DNA from: Bacteroidia bacterium | Lineage (GTDB): Bacteria; Bacteroidota; Bacteroidia; Cytophagales; Cyclobacteriaceae | Length of the DNA: 64,000 bases | Direction of reading: 5' to 3' | Assembly: GCA_030426345.1 (NCBI GenBank) | Contig: JAUHYU010000005.1 | Coordinates: 34,421-98,420, forward strand | Shown here: piece by piece, positions 26,792 through 35,590 of the stretch | How positions within the stretch are numbered: position 1 is the first letter of the stretch | Layout: each line of letters opens with the position of its first letter | The notes under the pieces: generated by a model | What the model saw: only the letters and a program-made list of their open reading frames with translations | What the model was told of the DNA's origin: nothing | The model's database searches: none | Program-made: the position numbers and the translations under genes

Positions 26792-27433
26792 ATGAAGTAC
26801 TTTTTACACTGCAGCATCATTTGGCTGCTTGTCACATCGTGCAATACCAAAAATGATCGATTGCCCATTTTGGGGAGGACGGAAATAAAGAACGTGACCT
26901 TCGAAGGGAAAGTGAAAGCAGACACGATTTATCATTCGATCAGGGACTTTAGCTTTACAGATCAGGATGGAAATACCGTAACCGAAGGTACTTTTAAAGA
27001 CAAAATATACATCGCAGACTTCTTTTTTACGACATGTCCGACCATTTGCCCGATCATGAAAACACAAATGCTGAGGGTGTATGAAAAGTATAAAGACAAT
27101 CCGAATGTACTGATCCTATCACACACCATTGATCCAAAACATGATTCTATCTCGGTGCTACACGACTTTGCAGAACGGCTGGGTGTGGTTAGTAACAAAT
27201 GGCATTTCGTCACCGGAGACCAAGATGATATTTATGATATCGGACAAAATTATTATATGGTCACCTCGCTAGAAGACCCTGACGAGCCGGGAGGGTACAT
27301 TCACTCCGGGGCTTTTTTGCTTATTGATAAATCTCGACGTGTCCGAGGAATGTATGATGGAACCTTAGAGGAAAAAGTAGATTTGCTGCTGAAAGATATT
27401 GACCGATTGCTTCAGGAATATGGAGAGAAATGA
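26792..27433 (+). CDS. SCO1/SenC family lipoprotein, copper chaperone for cytochrome oxidase
   Basis: 213 residues. Lipobox cysteine at C17 (LLVTSC). Thioredoxin-like fold with the copper-binding CxxxC in TTCPTICP (C82, C86) and the partner histidine in GGYIHSGAF. SCO proteins deliver Cu(I) to the CuA site or act as thiol reductases in the periplasm. It overlaps the downstream cytochrome c gene by four bases (ATGA). Confidence 0.92.
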   Translation: MKYFLHCSIIWLLVTSCNTKNDRLPILGRTEIKNVTFEGKVKADTIYHSIRDFSFTDQDGNTVTEGTFKDKIYIADFFFTTCPTICPIMKTQMLRVYEKYKDNPNVLILSHTIDPKHDSISVLHDFAERLGVVSNKWHFVTGDQDDIYDIGQNYYMVTSLEDPDEPGGYIHSGAFLLIDKSRRVRGMYDGTLEEKVDLLLKDIDRLLQEYGEK

Positions 27434-27891
27434 GAATCATTGGAATAGCCTTGTGTGTGACAATCCTCTTTTCCTCATGTAGCCAACAAGAGAAAACCGA
27501 TAAATATGACCATCTGGATTCGCGAACCAAAATCCGATTGCAGCAATATCTAGCGGCAGGAAAGCAACTGTACAATTTGCATTGTGCTAATTGTCATCAG
27601 ATGGACGGCTCCGGACTGGCAAAATTGTATCCACCTTTGAAGGGTGCAGATTATCTTATTACAAACCGCAATGCTTCGATTTGCGGCATGCGCCATGGGC
27701 ATAAAGGAGGCGTTGTGGTCAATGGAATAACCTACGAACAGGAAATGCCTGCAAACTTAAAACTCACGGATTTGGACATTGCAGAAATTGCAACTTATGT
27801 ATACACGGAATTTGCAGATACAGTTCAGATCGTAACTATAAATGAGGTAAATTCCATCATGGCATTGTGTAGTGATGATCTGTCTAAATAA
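27430..27891 (+). CDS. Mono-heme cytochrome c lipoprotein
   Basis: 153 residues; lipobox cysteine at C17 (LFSSC). Heme motif CANCH at 52-56 and a probable axial methionine in EQEMPANLK. The rest fits a class I cytochrome c domain (GSGLAKLYPPLKG, LTDLDIAEIATYVYTEF). It should hang on the periplasmic face of a membrane as an electron carrier. Translationally coupled to sco. Confidence 0.9.
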   Translation: MRIIGIALCVTILFSSCSQQEKTDKYDHLDSRTKIRLQQYLAAGKQLYNLHCANCHQMDGSGLAKLYPPLKGADYLITNRNASICGMRHGHKGGVVVNGITYEQEMPANLKLTDLDIAEIATYVYTEFADTVQIVTINEVNSIMALCSDDLSK

Positions 27892-27915
27892 TCAAGAAAT
27901 TTATTCTTTGATTAC

Positions 27916-28461
27916 TCAGTGAGGGTAAATCTTCGTTTTGTTGATTTTCTTGCCATTGTCAAGAGTCACGTCCATATTTATTTTCACGTAATCTTTCCTT
28001 ATTTTTATTTTTAATGCATCGATATTGGTCACTTCGGCATCGTATTTCCTTTCGATTTCTGCAATCAGATCATCCAAGTCTTTGTCATCATCAAAACTAA
28101 AATTCCCCCGCTCAACGTCATCAGGGTCAATATCCTTGAGCTCAATAGTCATGTTGGTCACGGCATCTTCCACCACCTTGGCTATGGATTCCGCAAATAC
28201 CTCAATCCCTTCTGACAAATCATTCATTTTCAATTCGACATTATCGAAATCAATATGAACCTCTTTGTTGTCAAAAGCGCGCTCGATTTTTCGGCCGAGC
28301 TCTTCGCCCCATTCTTCAAAATAAGCTTCAAGGTCTTGTTCTTTTCCATCCACTTTGATGGTAATAACGGCATCATCATGCTTGGATTTCTGGGCAAAGA
28401 CAGAGCCAACGAAGCATATCAAGACAAGTACGGGCAAAATTGATTTTATTAATTTGGTCAT
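27916..28461 (-). CDS. Secreted acidic protein of unknown function
   Basis: 181 residues. A clear signal peptide ends in SVFA (about residue 24). The mature part is strongly acidic, with runs such as DDDKDLDDL and FDNVELKMNDLSEGIEVF, and ends in KTKIYPH. No motif is recognised. It is convergent with the cytochrome c gene, 24 bases away. An AT-rich imperfect hairpin (TAATCAA ... TTGATTA) in that gap may end both transcripts. Confidence 0.6.
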   Translation of the reverse strand: MTKLIKSILPVLVLICFVGSVFAQKSKHDDAVITIKVDGKEQDLEAYFEEWGEELGRKIERAFDNKEVHIDFDNVELKMNDLSEGIEVFAESIAKVVEDAVTNMTIELKDIDPDDVERGNFSFDDDKDLDDLIAEIERKYDAEVTNIDALKIKIRKDYVKINMDVTLDNGKKINKTKIYPH

Positions 28462-28859
28462 AGCGATTTTGTTTAGATGCCAATCTTAATGAAATCATCG
28501 TGCCATAAAATATAACTAGCTATAATCCAATATTATACCTCCAAAAACACCTTAAAATCCATGAAAAAGTGTTCGGTTTCAAATAAGTATTTTGTACGAT
28601 ATCGAACAGTTAATTTCAAAATAAGGCTAGGGCTTATAGAATGACCCCATGGATTTTGGAGACTTTTTACAAATTCCAAAGGCTTCTACGTTTCGATAGC
28701 AAGTGGAAATTTATAAGACGGGGAGTCGAAGAGCATTTTTCTCATAATCAAGAAAGCAAAAAAGGCACTTTATTAGCCCTGTGTCCAATCAATATTTATT
28801 AGATTTACTTTAATATGACACATATTAGTCTATTGTAAAACATTAAAACACCTTTTTTT
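28462..28859. other. 398-base AT-rich intergenic region with split ATCCATGG-type repeat
   Basis: No convincing gene here. A left half-repeat (AAAACACCTTAAAATCCATG, starting 28541) and a right half-repeat (CCATGGATTTTGGAGACTTT, starting near 28648) are separated by about 90 bases that contain TGTTCG...CGAACA, suggesting a palindrome opened by an insertion. No tRNA or RNA gene seen. Confidence 0.5.
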
Positions 28860-28994
28860 ATGGAAAAGCAGGAAAATACGGAACCACCAGTACAAGTAGA
28901 ACCAGTGTCTATTCCAACTGGAAGACCACAGGAAAAGACTGAAACAATTCCAACAACACCACAAACTCAACAAGATGTTAAAACGAATAAATAA
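28860..28994 (+). CDS. Possible 44-residue Pro/Thr/Gln/Glu-rich peptide
   Basis: ATG at 28860, TAA at 28992-28994. The product is hydrophilic and low-complexity (EPPVQVEPVSIPTGRPQ, then TIPTTPQTQQ), without a signal or TM helix. Its end overlaps by 17 bases the end of the membrane-protein gene on the other strand. I list it because the composition is unlike random reading of this AT-rich DNA and because it follows an AT-rich, promoter-like stretch. It may be spurious. Confidence 0.35.
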   Translation: MEKQENTEPPVQVEPVSIPTGRPQEKTETIPTTPQTQQDVKTNK

Positions 28995-29472
28995 TTAGAC
29001 CAATTACAGGTGATAAACAAAGCGCAAAAAATGACAGAGTGACAAATAACAAGCGTCTTTTGTTTTTAGCTTCATTAAGTTTAATCCTTTCTGAATATTG
29101 TTCAGCTTCGTTTCTTATAAGATTCAATTCAGCTAGTTCCGTATTTGCAAAAACATAAAACGATGGATTGAATAATTCAGATGGGTCTGTTCCTTTTGTC
29201 CAGATTTTATACTTGTAAATACCAAAAATGCTAAGTACTGCTGATATGGTTAATGTAATTATAAATCCATACGAAACATTTGCGGGTATATCTGGACACT
29301 CCCTTATAATGTCTTGTATAAAATATGTGGCAGATGAAATAGAAAATAATAATTGAATTCTACCTCTATTTTGTATACTATTCATTGTATCACAGGTTTC
29401 ATTAAGCATTTTCTCACCTTGACCTAAGATAAATAGGTAATGTTCTTTTGAGTAACTATTCCAGTTTTTCAT
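28978..29472 (-). CDS. Small membrane protein of unknown function (three TM helices)
   Basis: 164 residues from the ATG at 29472; a longer frame reaches 29499. A soluble N-terminal helix of about 35 residues (KNWNSYSKEHYLFILGQGEKML) is followed by two closely spaced TM helices (about 42-57 and 68-88), a charged cytoplasmic helix (ELAELNLIRNEAEQYSERIKLNEAKNKRR) and a terminal TM helix. The arrangement recalls small effector-like membrane proteins found in accessory islands (SLATT or Pycsar-effector style), but I see no sequence motif that proves it. It is more AT-rich than its neighbours and sits in an accessory patch. Confidence 0.6.
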   Translation of the reverse strand: MKNWNSYSKEHYLFILGQGEKMLNETCDTMNSIQNRGRIQLLFSISSATYFIQDIIRECPDIPANVSYGFIITLTISAVLSIFGIYKYKIWTKGTDPSELFNPSFYVFANTELAELNLIRNEAEQYSERIKLNEAKNKRRLLFVTLSFFALCLSPVIGLIIYSF

Positions 29473-29566
29473 AACTAACAAATTAAAAGTAGCTCCCACT
29501 TTAACTGAGCCATCAATGAATACTTCAGTCTGCCCGTCGTAGCTAAGAATAAATGATACGGCAATT

Positions 29567-29587
29567 CAATCAAACCGTTCTTGATTG
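29567..29587 (-). terminator. Weak hairpin after the alpha/beta hydrolase gene
   Basis: CAATCAA (29567-29573) and TTGATTG (29581-29587) form a perfect 7-bp stem with a 7-base loop just downstream of the minus-strand hydrolase stop. No strong T-run follows, so termination is only possible. Confidence 0.25.
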
Positions 29588-29595
29588 TCAGGTTT

Positions 29596-32190
29596 CTATT
29601 CTCTCCAAACAAAATCACCGTTTTCAGCAGACCAGTCATTGCCAAAAAAGCCAGAGCAGTCAATTCCAGCCAAGCCTTCCATCAACACTTGCTCATTGAA
29701 AATCATTACATCCGGGAAGAAAGTACCATTCACAAGATAGTTGTTGGCAAATGCGGCTTTCATGCCTTCCGGTCCGGTGGCAGTTACCACCCCGATGCTG
29801 GCGGTGTTACTGTCTGTTCGCGGGAAAATAAAATAGGCGCCAAGATTATTGCCAAGTAGTGTTTTTTCTCCGAGCGTAAGTTTGCCCTTCGAGACTTGCA
29901 ATGGAGAAGGATTGAGCAATAACTTCCAAGCGGCATTGTTGTCGCTATTTCCATAAATGATCACATTTCTATCAGGATATTCGGCAGGTACAAAGTCCGT
30001 ATCTTTCACCAACTCCACATTGCCGTTGGCGCGGTACCAAAACTTTTCTGCATCAAATAAAGCCCTGTTGTAGTACCAGTCATTTTCCTCTTTCGAGCCT
30101 TTGGTGGCATAGACAAATACCATATTATTTCTAAATGCATCTTTAAATCCTCCGTTTCTATGTGGGCCTTTTTCCATCAATGTAGGCGCCTCGGTTTTTT
30201 CCCATGTGCCATTGCTGTTGGCCAAAACAAGTTTGGTTATGCCTTCTTCAAAGGTTATATCCTGTCCATCAATTTTCATGGATTTTGAGGCGTTTTCCAT
30301 CTTCTCCAAATCAATGGAGAGGGTGACGACATTATCCGTGGTAATGGTAGAAATACTATCCCTTTCAAAATTGAAAGAACTTATTTCAAAAGGTTTTTCT
30401 TGTTGCAGAATGCTCACGAAATGCGAAGTTGCCGACACGCCCGGAGATGCTGTATAAAATTCTATTTTTCCGATTTCATTGGAAGGCTTAATGCTCCTAA
30501 ATTTAAAAAAATCAAAAATTGGCGGCCAGTCCACGCTGTGGTTGCCGAACCAGTGCGATCCATTCGGGTATTCGTAATAGGCAAAATCATTGTGGAATTT
30601 CCCAAATATTTCGCGCATCTCCCTAGCGATAAAAGTAGGCACCACGGTGTCTTTTTCACCATGAAAAATATATACGCCATAATGCAGATAATTGCGTTTC
30701 AGCTTGAGTGTCCTGCTGGGATTCCCGGCCCTGCGAATCATGGAATCGAGCAGTATGTCAGATGGATCAGTCAACACATTCGCAGAAAGCATTTTATCCA
30801 GCTGCTCCCTTGTCATACCAAACCGCTTCAACCCCTCATCATCCATGGTTTTTATCCTCTTTGAAAAGCTGTCGCGATACCCGAGAAGATCCGGATATCC
30901 CGCACACGGCGCAATCGCCGCCCAGCGATCCGGATAGGTGGCACCGAGGTACCAGGCGCCATGTCCTCCCATTGAATGACCGGTGAGGTAGGTGTGCTGA
31001 GGGTCTGTTTTAAAAAGTTTTTCTGCATGATCGAGCACTTCCAGCGCATCCAATCTGCCCCAATCTTCCCATGCAAAACCAAATGGCCTGCGGTTGGTAG
31101 GGGCGACCAAATGCCCCCAATCCTTTTGTTGATAAGCATTGGCTTGGTTCACAGCCTCCACAGAAGCCCCATGAACGGAAAGGAAAAGTGACTGATTTTC
31201 CGTATCCTTATTGGATGAAGGCGCGACGCTATAATACTGCACGCTACCGTCGATATCACTAATAAATGTATTCTTATGGTGCTTGTATTTAGATTTTACA
31301 TTTAAATTAAAGGAAGTAGTCGCAAGTGTTTTTCCATGTTTGTCTTTGAGCAGCAAGTTGTAAGTCACCTGCTTTTCATCCGGATTTACCGATACGGGGA
31401 TTTGAAATGGCACCTTCCTCACGTTCATGGGCGAGACGGAAGGCAAGTCTGTTTTCATGGATTTTTCACCCATTTGACATGTGATAGAACCTCCGGTGAA
31501 CCAGCTTTGGTTTATATTCATCACCCTGATAGCCCCCAACAGATTATCATTTTCTTCCATAAGGACATCAGGCAGCGTCATGTCCCTTTTTGTGAAATTG
31601 ATGGGCTTTTCAGAAGCTAATATCCGGGCACGCATTCTGGCAAAACGGCCTCCCTGAAGCACAAAAATATTTTTTCCTTTTTTCAACCTAATGAGAATCA
31701 GGTTGTATCCAAAATCGTAGTGATCGCCTTCGTGGGGTAAACCATTGATCAGGGCCATGGTGTGCCCCGAAGCTTCGAACAATACATTTTGAGCTTTCTT
31801 GGATTGGTATTCTAGATATAAATATCCGGAGCGCAACCCATTGTCTTGAAATTCATTTTTCTCCCCTGTGCTTATTTTTTTCCAAATCATGGGGCTGTCG
31901 GTAGCACCATTTCCGAATGACTGACCTTCGGTGACAGCCTCTAAATCCTCTAACAAAAACTTGGCAAAAACAGCACTTTTTGGCACAGAACTGGAACTAA
32001 AACGGGAGCTCCGTTGGCTGAGTAACAATCCTTCCTGAAAAACATGGATTGTCTTTCCCTCATGGATTTCTTCTACTTTCTCTTTACCAAAATACTCAAC
32101 AATGTTTCCTTGCTTGTCCTGTGCGGATAGAGAAACTGCTAAGCCAATCAGTATGGCAATTAATGGAATTTTGATGGTTTTTTGATGCAT
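29596..32190 (-). CDS. Secreted alpha/beta hydrolase (prolyl oligopeptidase/esterase-like)
   Basis: 864 residues. The signal peptide ends about residue 23 (SLSA). A beta-rich N-terminal half (to about 320) precedes an alpha/beta hydrolase core with nucleophile GHSMGGHG (S406), a probable acid in FHGEKDTVVP and a histidine in NGSHWFGNHSVDWPP. The C-terminal 250 residues include the second KSMKIDG-type sandwich and a domain with YPDRNVIIYGNSDNN. The gene starts two bases after the sulfatase stop, so both are one operon, and the enzyme probably removes an acyl or peptide group from a polymer that the sulfatase also works on. The exact substrate is unknown. Confidence 0.8.
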   Translation of the reverse strand: MHQKTIKIPLIAILIGLAVSLSAQDKQGNIVEYFGKEKVEEIHEGKTIHVFQEGLLLSQRSSRFSSSSVPKSAVFAKFLLEDLEAVTEGQSFGNGATDSPMIWKKISTGEKNEFQDNGLRSGYLYLEYQSKKAQNVLFEASGHTMALINGLPHEGDHYDFGYNLILIRLKKGKNIFVLQGGRFARMRARILASEKPINFTKRDMTLPDVLMEENDNLLGAIRVMNINQSWFTGGSITCQMGEKSMKTDLPSVSPMNVRKVPFQIPVSVNPDEKQVTYNLLLKDKHGKTLATTSFNLNVKSKYKHHKNTFISDIDGSVQYYSVAPSSNKDTENQSLFLSVHGASVEAVNQANAYQQKDWGHLVAPTNRRPFGFAWEDWGRLDALEVLDHAEKLFKTDPQHTYLTGHSMGGHGAWYLGATYPDRWAAIAPCAGYPDLLGYRDSFSKRIKTMDDEGLKRFGMTREQLDKMLSANVLTDPSDILLDSMIRRAGNPSRTLKLKRNYLHYGVYIFHGEKDTVVPTFIAREMREIFGKFHNDFAYYEYPNGSHWFGNHSVDWPPIFDFFKFRSIKPSNEIGKIEFYTASPGVSATSHFVSILQQEKPFEISSFNFERDSISTITTDNVVTLSIDLEKMENASKSMKIDGQDITFEEGITKLVLANSNGTWEKTEAPTLMEKGPHRNGGFKDAFRNNMVFVYATKGSKEENDWYYNRALFDAEKFWYRANGNVELVKDTDFVPAEYPDRNVIIYGNSDNNAAWKLLLNPSPLQVSKGKLTLGEKTLLGNNLGAYFIFPRTDSNTASIGVVTATGPEGMKAAFANNYLVNGTFFPDVMIFNEQVLMEGLAGIDCSGFFGNDWSAENGDFVWRE

Positions 32191-32192
32191 AA

Positions 32193-33641
32193 TTATTTGT
32201 TGTTTGATGCAGTATAATCAATCCCCAAATCATTGTTTCTTACTTCAGCCAGCTTGGCTTTTAGTTTTGTCTTGAAATCGGCAACCACGTTCGTATAATC
32301 TGGGTTTTCTGCCAGATTTGTATATTGTTTTGGATCTTTGTTCATGTCAAATAACTCGATGCCGGAAGCTGCGTCTTCATCGTACTGAATATACGCCCAA
32401 TTTTCATCCCGAAGTAAAAATGTCTTTCCTCCCTGCGTAACAGAAAAAGCCATTTCTCGCACTTTATATTCTGGATCGTCCACGGTTTTTACAAGGCTTT
32501 TTCCTTGCAAATGTTCCGAAGCCTTCAGTCCAGCAAGTTCGGCAACTGTGGGATACATGTCAAGTAACTCAACAAACGAATTACACACAGCAGGTTTCTT
32601 GCCGGGCACTTTTATAATCAGAGGCACACGAGCCGATTCTTCGTGGACGCTCACCTTCATCCAGAATTGGTGCTCACCAAGATGAAATCCGTGATCTGAA
32701 GTAAAAATGACAATGGTATTATCTTCCAGTCCTTCTTCTTTCAGCGTGGTCAATACTTTCCCAACCTGAGCGTCCATATAAGCCACCGAGGCATAATAAG
32801 CCGCTACTGCCTTGCGCTCTTGCTCGGTATTCATTTTTCCATTGACACTCGTCACATAATTGATGCCGCGCTTTGGTATATCATCCCAATCGCCTTCCAC
32901 TTTTTCAGGCAAAACGACACCTTCCTGTGGATATGGCGTGAAATATGATTTCGGTGCTACAAATGGCACATGTGGCCGTACAAATCCAACTGCCAAAAAG
33001 AAAGTAGAATCCTTATATTGCCGAAGGAGCTCACTCACTTTTTCTGCCGTTTTTCCGTCAGAATGCACTAGATCGTCTCCGTCAGCTTTTACGATGGTCA
33101 TGACATTTCCACCCTTGATAGGCAATGTGCCATCTGGATTGCCTTGAACCAATTCCCCATCACCAGGAGCTTTCCACTCCGGCCCTTGGCTGTTGAACCT
33201 CTCTGTCCAAGAAGCTTCATCATCTTTACCATTAGATCCCGTTTCTATATCAATAGGCACGCCCATGTGATATATTTTGCTGACACGGGCACTGTGGTAG
33301 CCATTTTCTTTGAATAGTTGTGACCAAGTTTTACGGTCCGGGCCGATATTTTTCCTTCCACTAATATAGCCAAATGTGGTGGTAGCATTGGGGTAATATC
33401 CAGACATAAACGAAGCTCTCGATGGGCCACAAACTGGATATTGGCAATACGCCCGAGTGTAGCGCACCCCTTCGGAAGCAAGCTTGTCAATGTTTGGCGT
33501 ATTACATGCTTTATTTTCGTAGGCAGAGATGGCCGTGGCTGTCAGATCATCTGCAATGATGAATAATACATTTGGTTTTTTTGGCTTTTGCGTACAGCTA
33601 TAGCAGGTCAGAAAGGCTAAAAAAAGTATTGAAATCCTCAT
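32193..33641 (-). CDS. Sulfatase lipoprotein, iduronate-2-sulfatase-like (S1 family)
   Basis: 482 residues. Lipobox cysteine about C16 (CYSC). The formylglycine motif is CGPSR (C71) within CQYPVCGPSRASFMSG; metal ligands DD at 31-32 in FIIADDLTA and in TSDHGFHLGEHQFW. The order and the IDKLASEGVRYTRAYCQYPVCGPSR block resemble iduronate-2-sulfatases that act on sulfated polysaccharides. Activity needs a formylglycine-generating or anaerobic maturation enzyme, which is not in the window. First gene of the operon with the hydrolase. Confidence 0.9.
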   Translation of the reverse strand: MRISILFLAFLTCYSCTQKPKKPNVLFIIADDLTATAISAYENKACNTPNIDKLASEGVRYTRAYCQYPVCGPSRASFMSGYYPNATTTFGYISGRKNIGPDRKTWSQLFKENGYHSARVSKIYHMGVPIDIETGSNGKDDEASWTERFNSQGPEWKAPGDGELVQGNPDGTLPIKGGNVMTIVKADGDDLVHSDGKTAEKVSELLRQYKDSTFFLAVGFVRPHVPFVAPKSYFTPYPQEGVVLPEKVEGDWDDIPKRGINYVTSVNGKMNTEQERKAVAAYYASVAYMDAQVGKVLTTLKEEGLEDNTIVIFTSDHGFHLGEHQFWMKVSVHEESARVPLIIKVPGKKPAVCNSFVELLDMYPTVAELAGLKASEHLQGKSLVKTVDDPEYKVREMAFSVTQGGKTFLLRDENWAYIQYDEDAASGIELFDMNKDPKQYTNLAENPDYTNVVADFKTKLKAKLAEVRNNDLGIDYTASNNK

Positions 33642-33785
33642 GAACGGTGCAATTTATAGTGATGAATGATAATGGACAAAGCAATAAAATATGTACCACC
33701 CCTGAAGTAATTATTCGCGGAACTGAAATAAGGCTATTAATTCTAACAGATGATGGCTATTTTTAATGGAATATAATTCCAAGTT

Positions 33786-35375
33786 ATGAAAAATTTGTTA
33801 TTTCAGTACACACTAATTCTTCTGTTGTCGTTCCAAACAATTAATGGATTTTGTCAAAATGAAAAGACTGGAATCTCGGTCATAATAACTGAACAAGAAA
33901 ACCCAACTCCAGTAAGGGTAAAAATAACAGACAGTCAGGGGCATTTTGCACCTCTTCCTGATGAAGTGATTTCCATTATGTACGGGAGAAATGACACACC
34001 AGAAAGATACGGTTACCAACCTGATAGTTCCTTTTATGTTGATGGTTTTTTTCAACTTGAATTGATTCCTGGCAGATATGAAATCTCCCTCTCTAAAGGG
34101 ATGGAATATCTAGATCAAACGCAGACGGTTGATGTAAAGGCCAGTGCTTTATTAGAGTTGAAATATGAGATGGAGCGTTGGGTCAATATGGAAGCAACGG
34201 GCTGGTATTCTGCTGATGATCACATCCACATTCGGCGTTCGCCAAGGGAAAATCCACTGATCCTAAAGTGGGTGGAAGCCGAAGGTTTAAATGTTGGTGT
34301 GATGCTGCAAATGGGAGATTTTTGGGCTACCTATTTTTCTCAATACGCTTTTGGGGAAGATGGAGTTTACAAGGAAAACAATAGCATGCTTTCTACGGGC
34401 CAAGAAGAGCCAAGAACCCATCAGGTAGGTCATACGATTGCATTGGTTGCAGATGATTTTGTACGATATAAAAATGAATATTATGAATATGATCATGTTT
34501 TTGATAGGGTTCATGAGTTAAAAGGAATTACGGGCTACGCTCACCAAGGAATGTCTTTTAATGGATCTCGAGGGATGACTATGGACGTGTTGAGTGGCAG
34601 GGTTGATTTTCTGGAATTGTTGCAATTCTGTGTGGAGGGTGGGCCATTGCTTACGCAAAACTATTATCACTTTCTCGATTTGGGATATAAGCTTACGGCA
34701 ACAGCAGGATCAGATTTTCCGTGGTGTGGAAACGGGCCTAAGTTTGGTATGGAAGAGGAGCCAGAGTGGAACGCCAGAATTGGAAATGCCAGATTTTACA
34801 CCCATATAGATGATAGCTTCGAATATACCTCATGGAAAGAAAACCTGGTGGCAGGGCATACATTTGTGACCTCCGGCCCTATGCTTCAATTGAAGGTCAA
34901 TGATAAGCTTCCTGGTGACGAGCTAAACCTGACGGAAAAGGGAGAAATATCCATAAGTGCAGCCGCCTTCGGAAATACGACTCAGATACCCCTTTCAAAA
35001 TTGGAAATTATTGCCCACGGCAAGGTGATCAAAGAAATTGTTCCCGACGGGAAAAACAATACTTTAGAAAATTTGAGTTTGGATTTTGATTGGAAAGTTG
35101 ATAAAGGGGTTTGGGTAGCTGCAAGATGTTTTGCCGGCCCCAATCAAGTGGCACATACCACACCTATCTATATTTCCATTAATAATAATGGTTTTCAAAA
35201 TGATAGCACTTGGCAAGATTATCTGGCATTGAACGAAAGATATATGGACGAATTGGAGCATGAATTGCAAGCGCCAAACGATCGTGCAGACAAACGTGCG
35301 TGGTGGTATAGAAAGGAATTAAAACAACGCATAGAAGATACAAGGCAAATAATCGAAAAGCTAAAAAAGGAGTAA
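33786..35375 (+). CDS. Secreted CehA/McbA family metallohydrolase (PHP-like)
   Basis: 529 residues. The signal peptide ends about residue 23 (NGFCQ). An N-terminal beta domain (about 25-135) is followed by the metal-binding core beginning GWYSADDHIHIRRSP, with GYAHQGMSFNG, ATAGSDFPWCG and AGHTFVTSGP, which carry the His/Asp ligands of the PHP superfamily. CehA-type proteins hydrolyse phosphodiesters or carbamates. Divergent from the sulfatase with 144 bases between, so the three genes may serve one substrate. Confidence 0.75.
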   Translation: MKNLLFQYTLILLLSFQTINGFCQNEKTGISVIITEQENPTPVRVKITDSQGHFAPLPDEVISIMYGRNDTPERYGYQPDSSFYVDGFFQLELIPGRYEISLSKGMEYLDQTQTVDVKASALLELKYEMERWVNMEATGWYSADDHIHIRRSPRENPLILKWVEAEGLNVGVMLQMGDFWATYFSQYAFGEDGVYKENNSMLSTGQEEPRTHQVGHTIALVADDFVRYKNEYYEYDHVFDRVHELKGITGYAHQGMSFNGSRGMTMDVLSGRVDFLELLQFCVEGGPLLTQNYYHFLDLGYKLTATAGSDFPWCGNGPKFGMEEEPEWNARIGNARFYTHIDDSFEYTSWKENLVAGHTFVTSGPMLQLKVNDKLPGDELNLTEKGEISISAAAFGNTTQIPLSKLEIIAHGKVIKEIVPDGKNNTLENLSLDFDWKVDKGVWVAARCFAGPNQVAHTTPIYISINNNGFQNDSTWQDYLALNERYMDELEHELQAPNDRADKRAWWYRKELKQRIEDTRQIIEKLKKE

Positions 35376-35407
35376 GCAGATAGCATATTGAACATACCAC
35401 CATCATT

Positions 35408-35434
35408 TAGCGTTATTATTTCCATAAAACGCTA
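35408..35434 (+). terminator. Possible terminator after the CehA-like gene
   Basis: TAGCGTT (35408-35414) pairs with AACGCTA (35428-35434) over a 13-base loop, 33 bases past the stop codon. The T-run is poor. Confidence 0.3.
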
Positions 35435-35590
35435 GAAGTGCCTAACTTTGCGATAATTATTCATCTTCGGATGAAATTAAAATGATATTTGACGGCTCAC
35501 AGGCGTTTTAAGCGTACTTTTTTATTGATATTTGAATTTGATAATCAATGCCGTCGTTTTAAATTTGAAGTGTTTGAATTTAGTCCTGTT

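Noticed and set aside
28462..29595. AT-rich patch as a prophage or insertion sequence
   Set aside because: No transposase, integrase, terminal inverted repeats or phage genes can be seen; only a small membrane protein and a tiny ORF.
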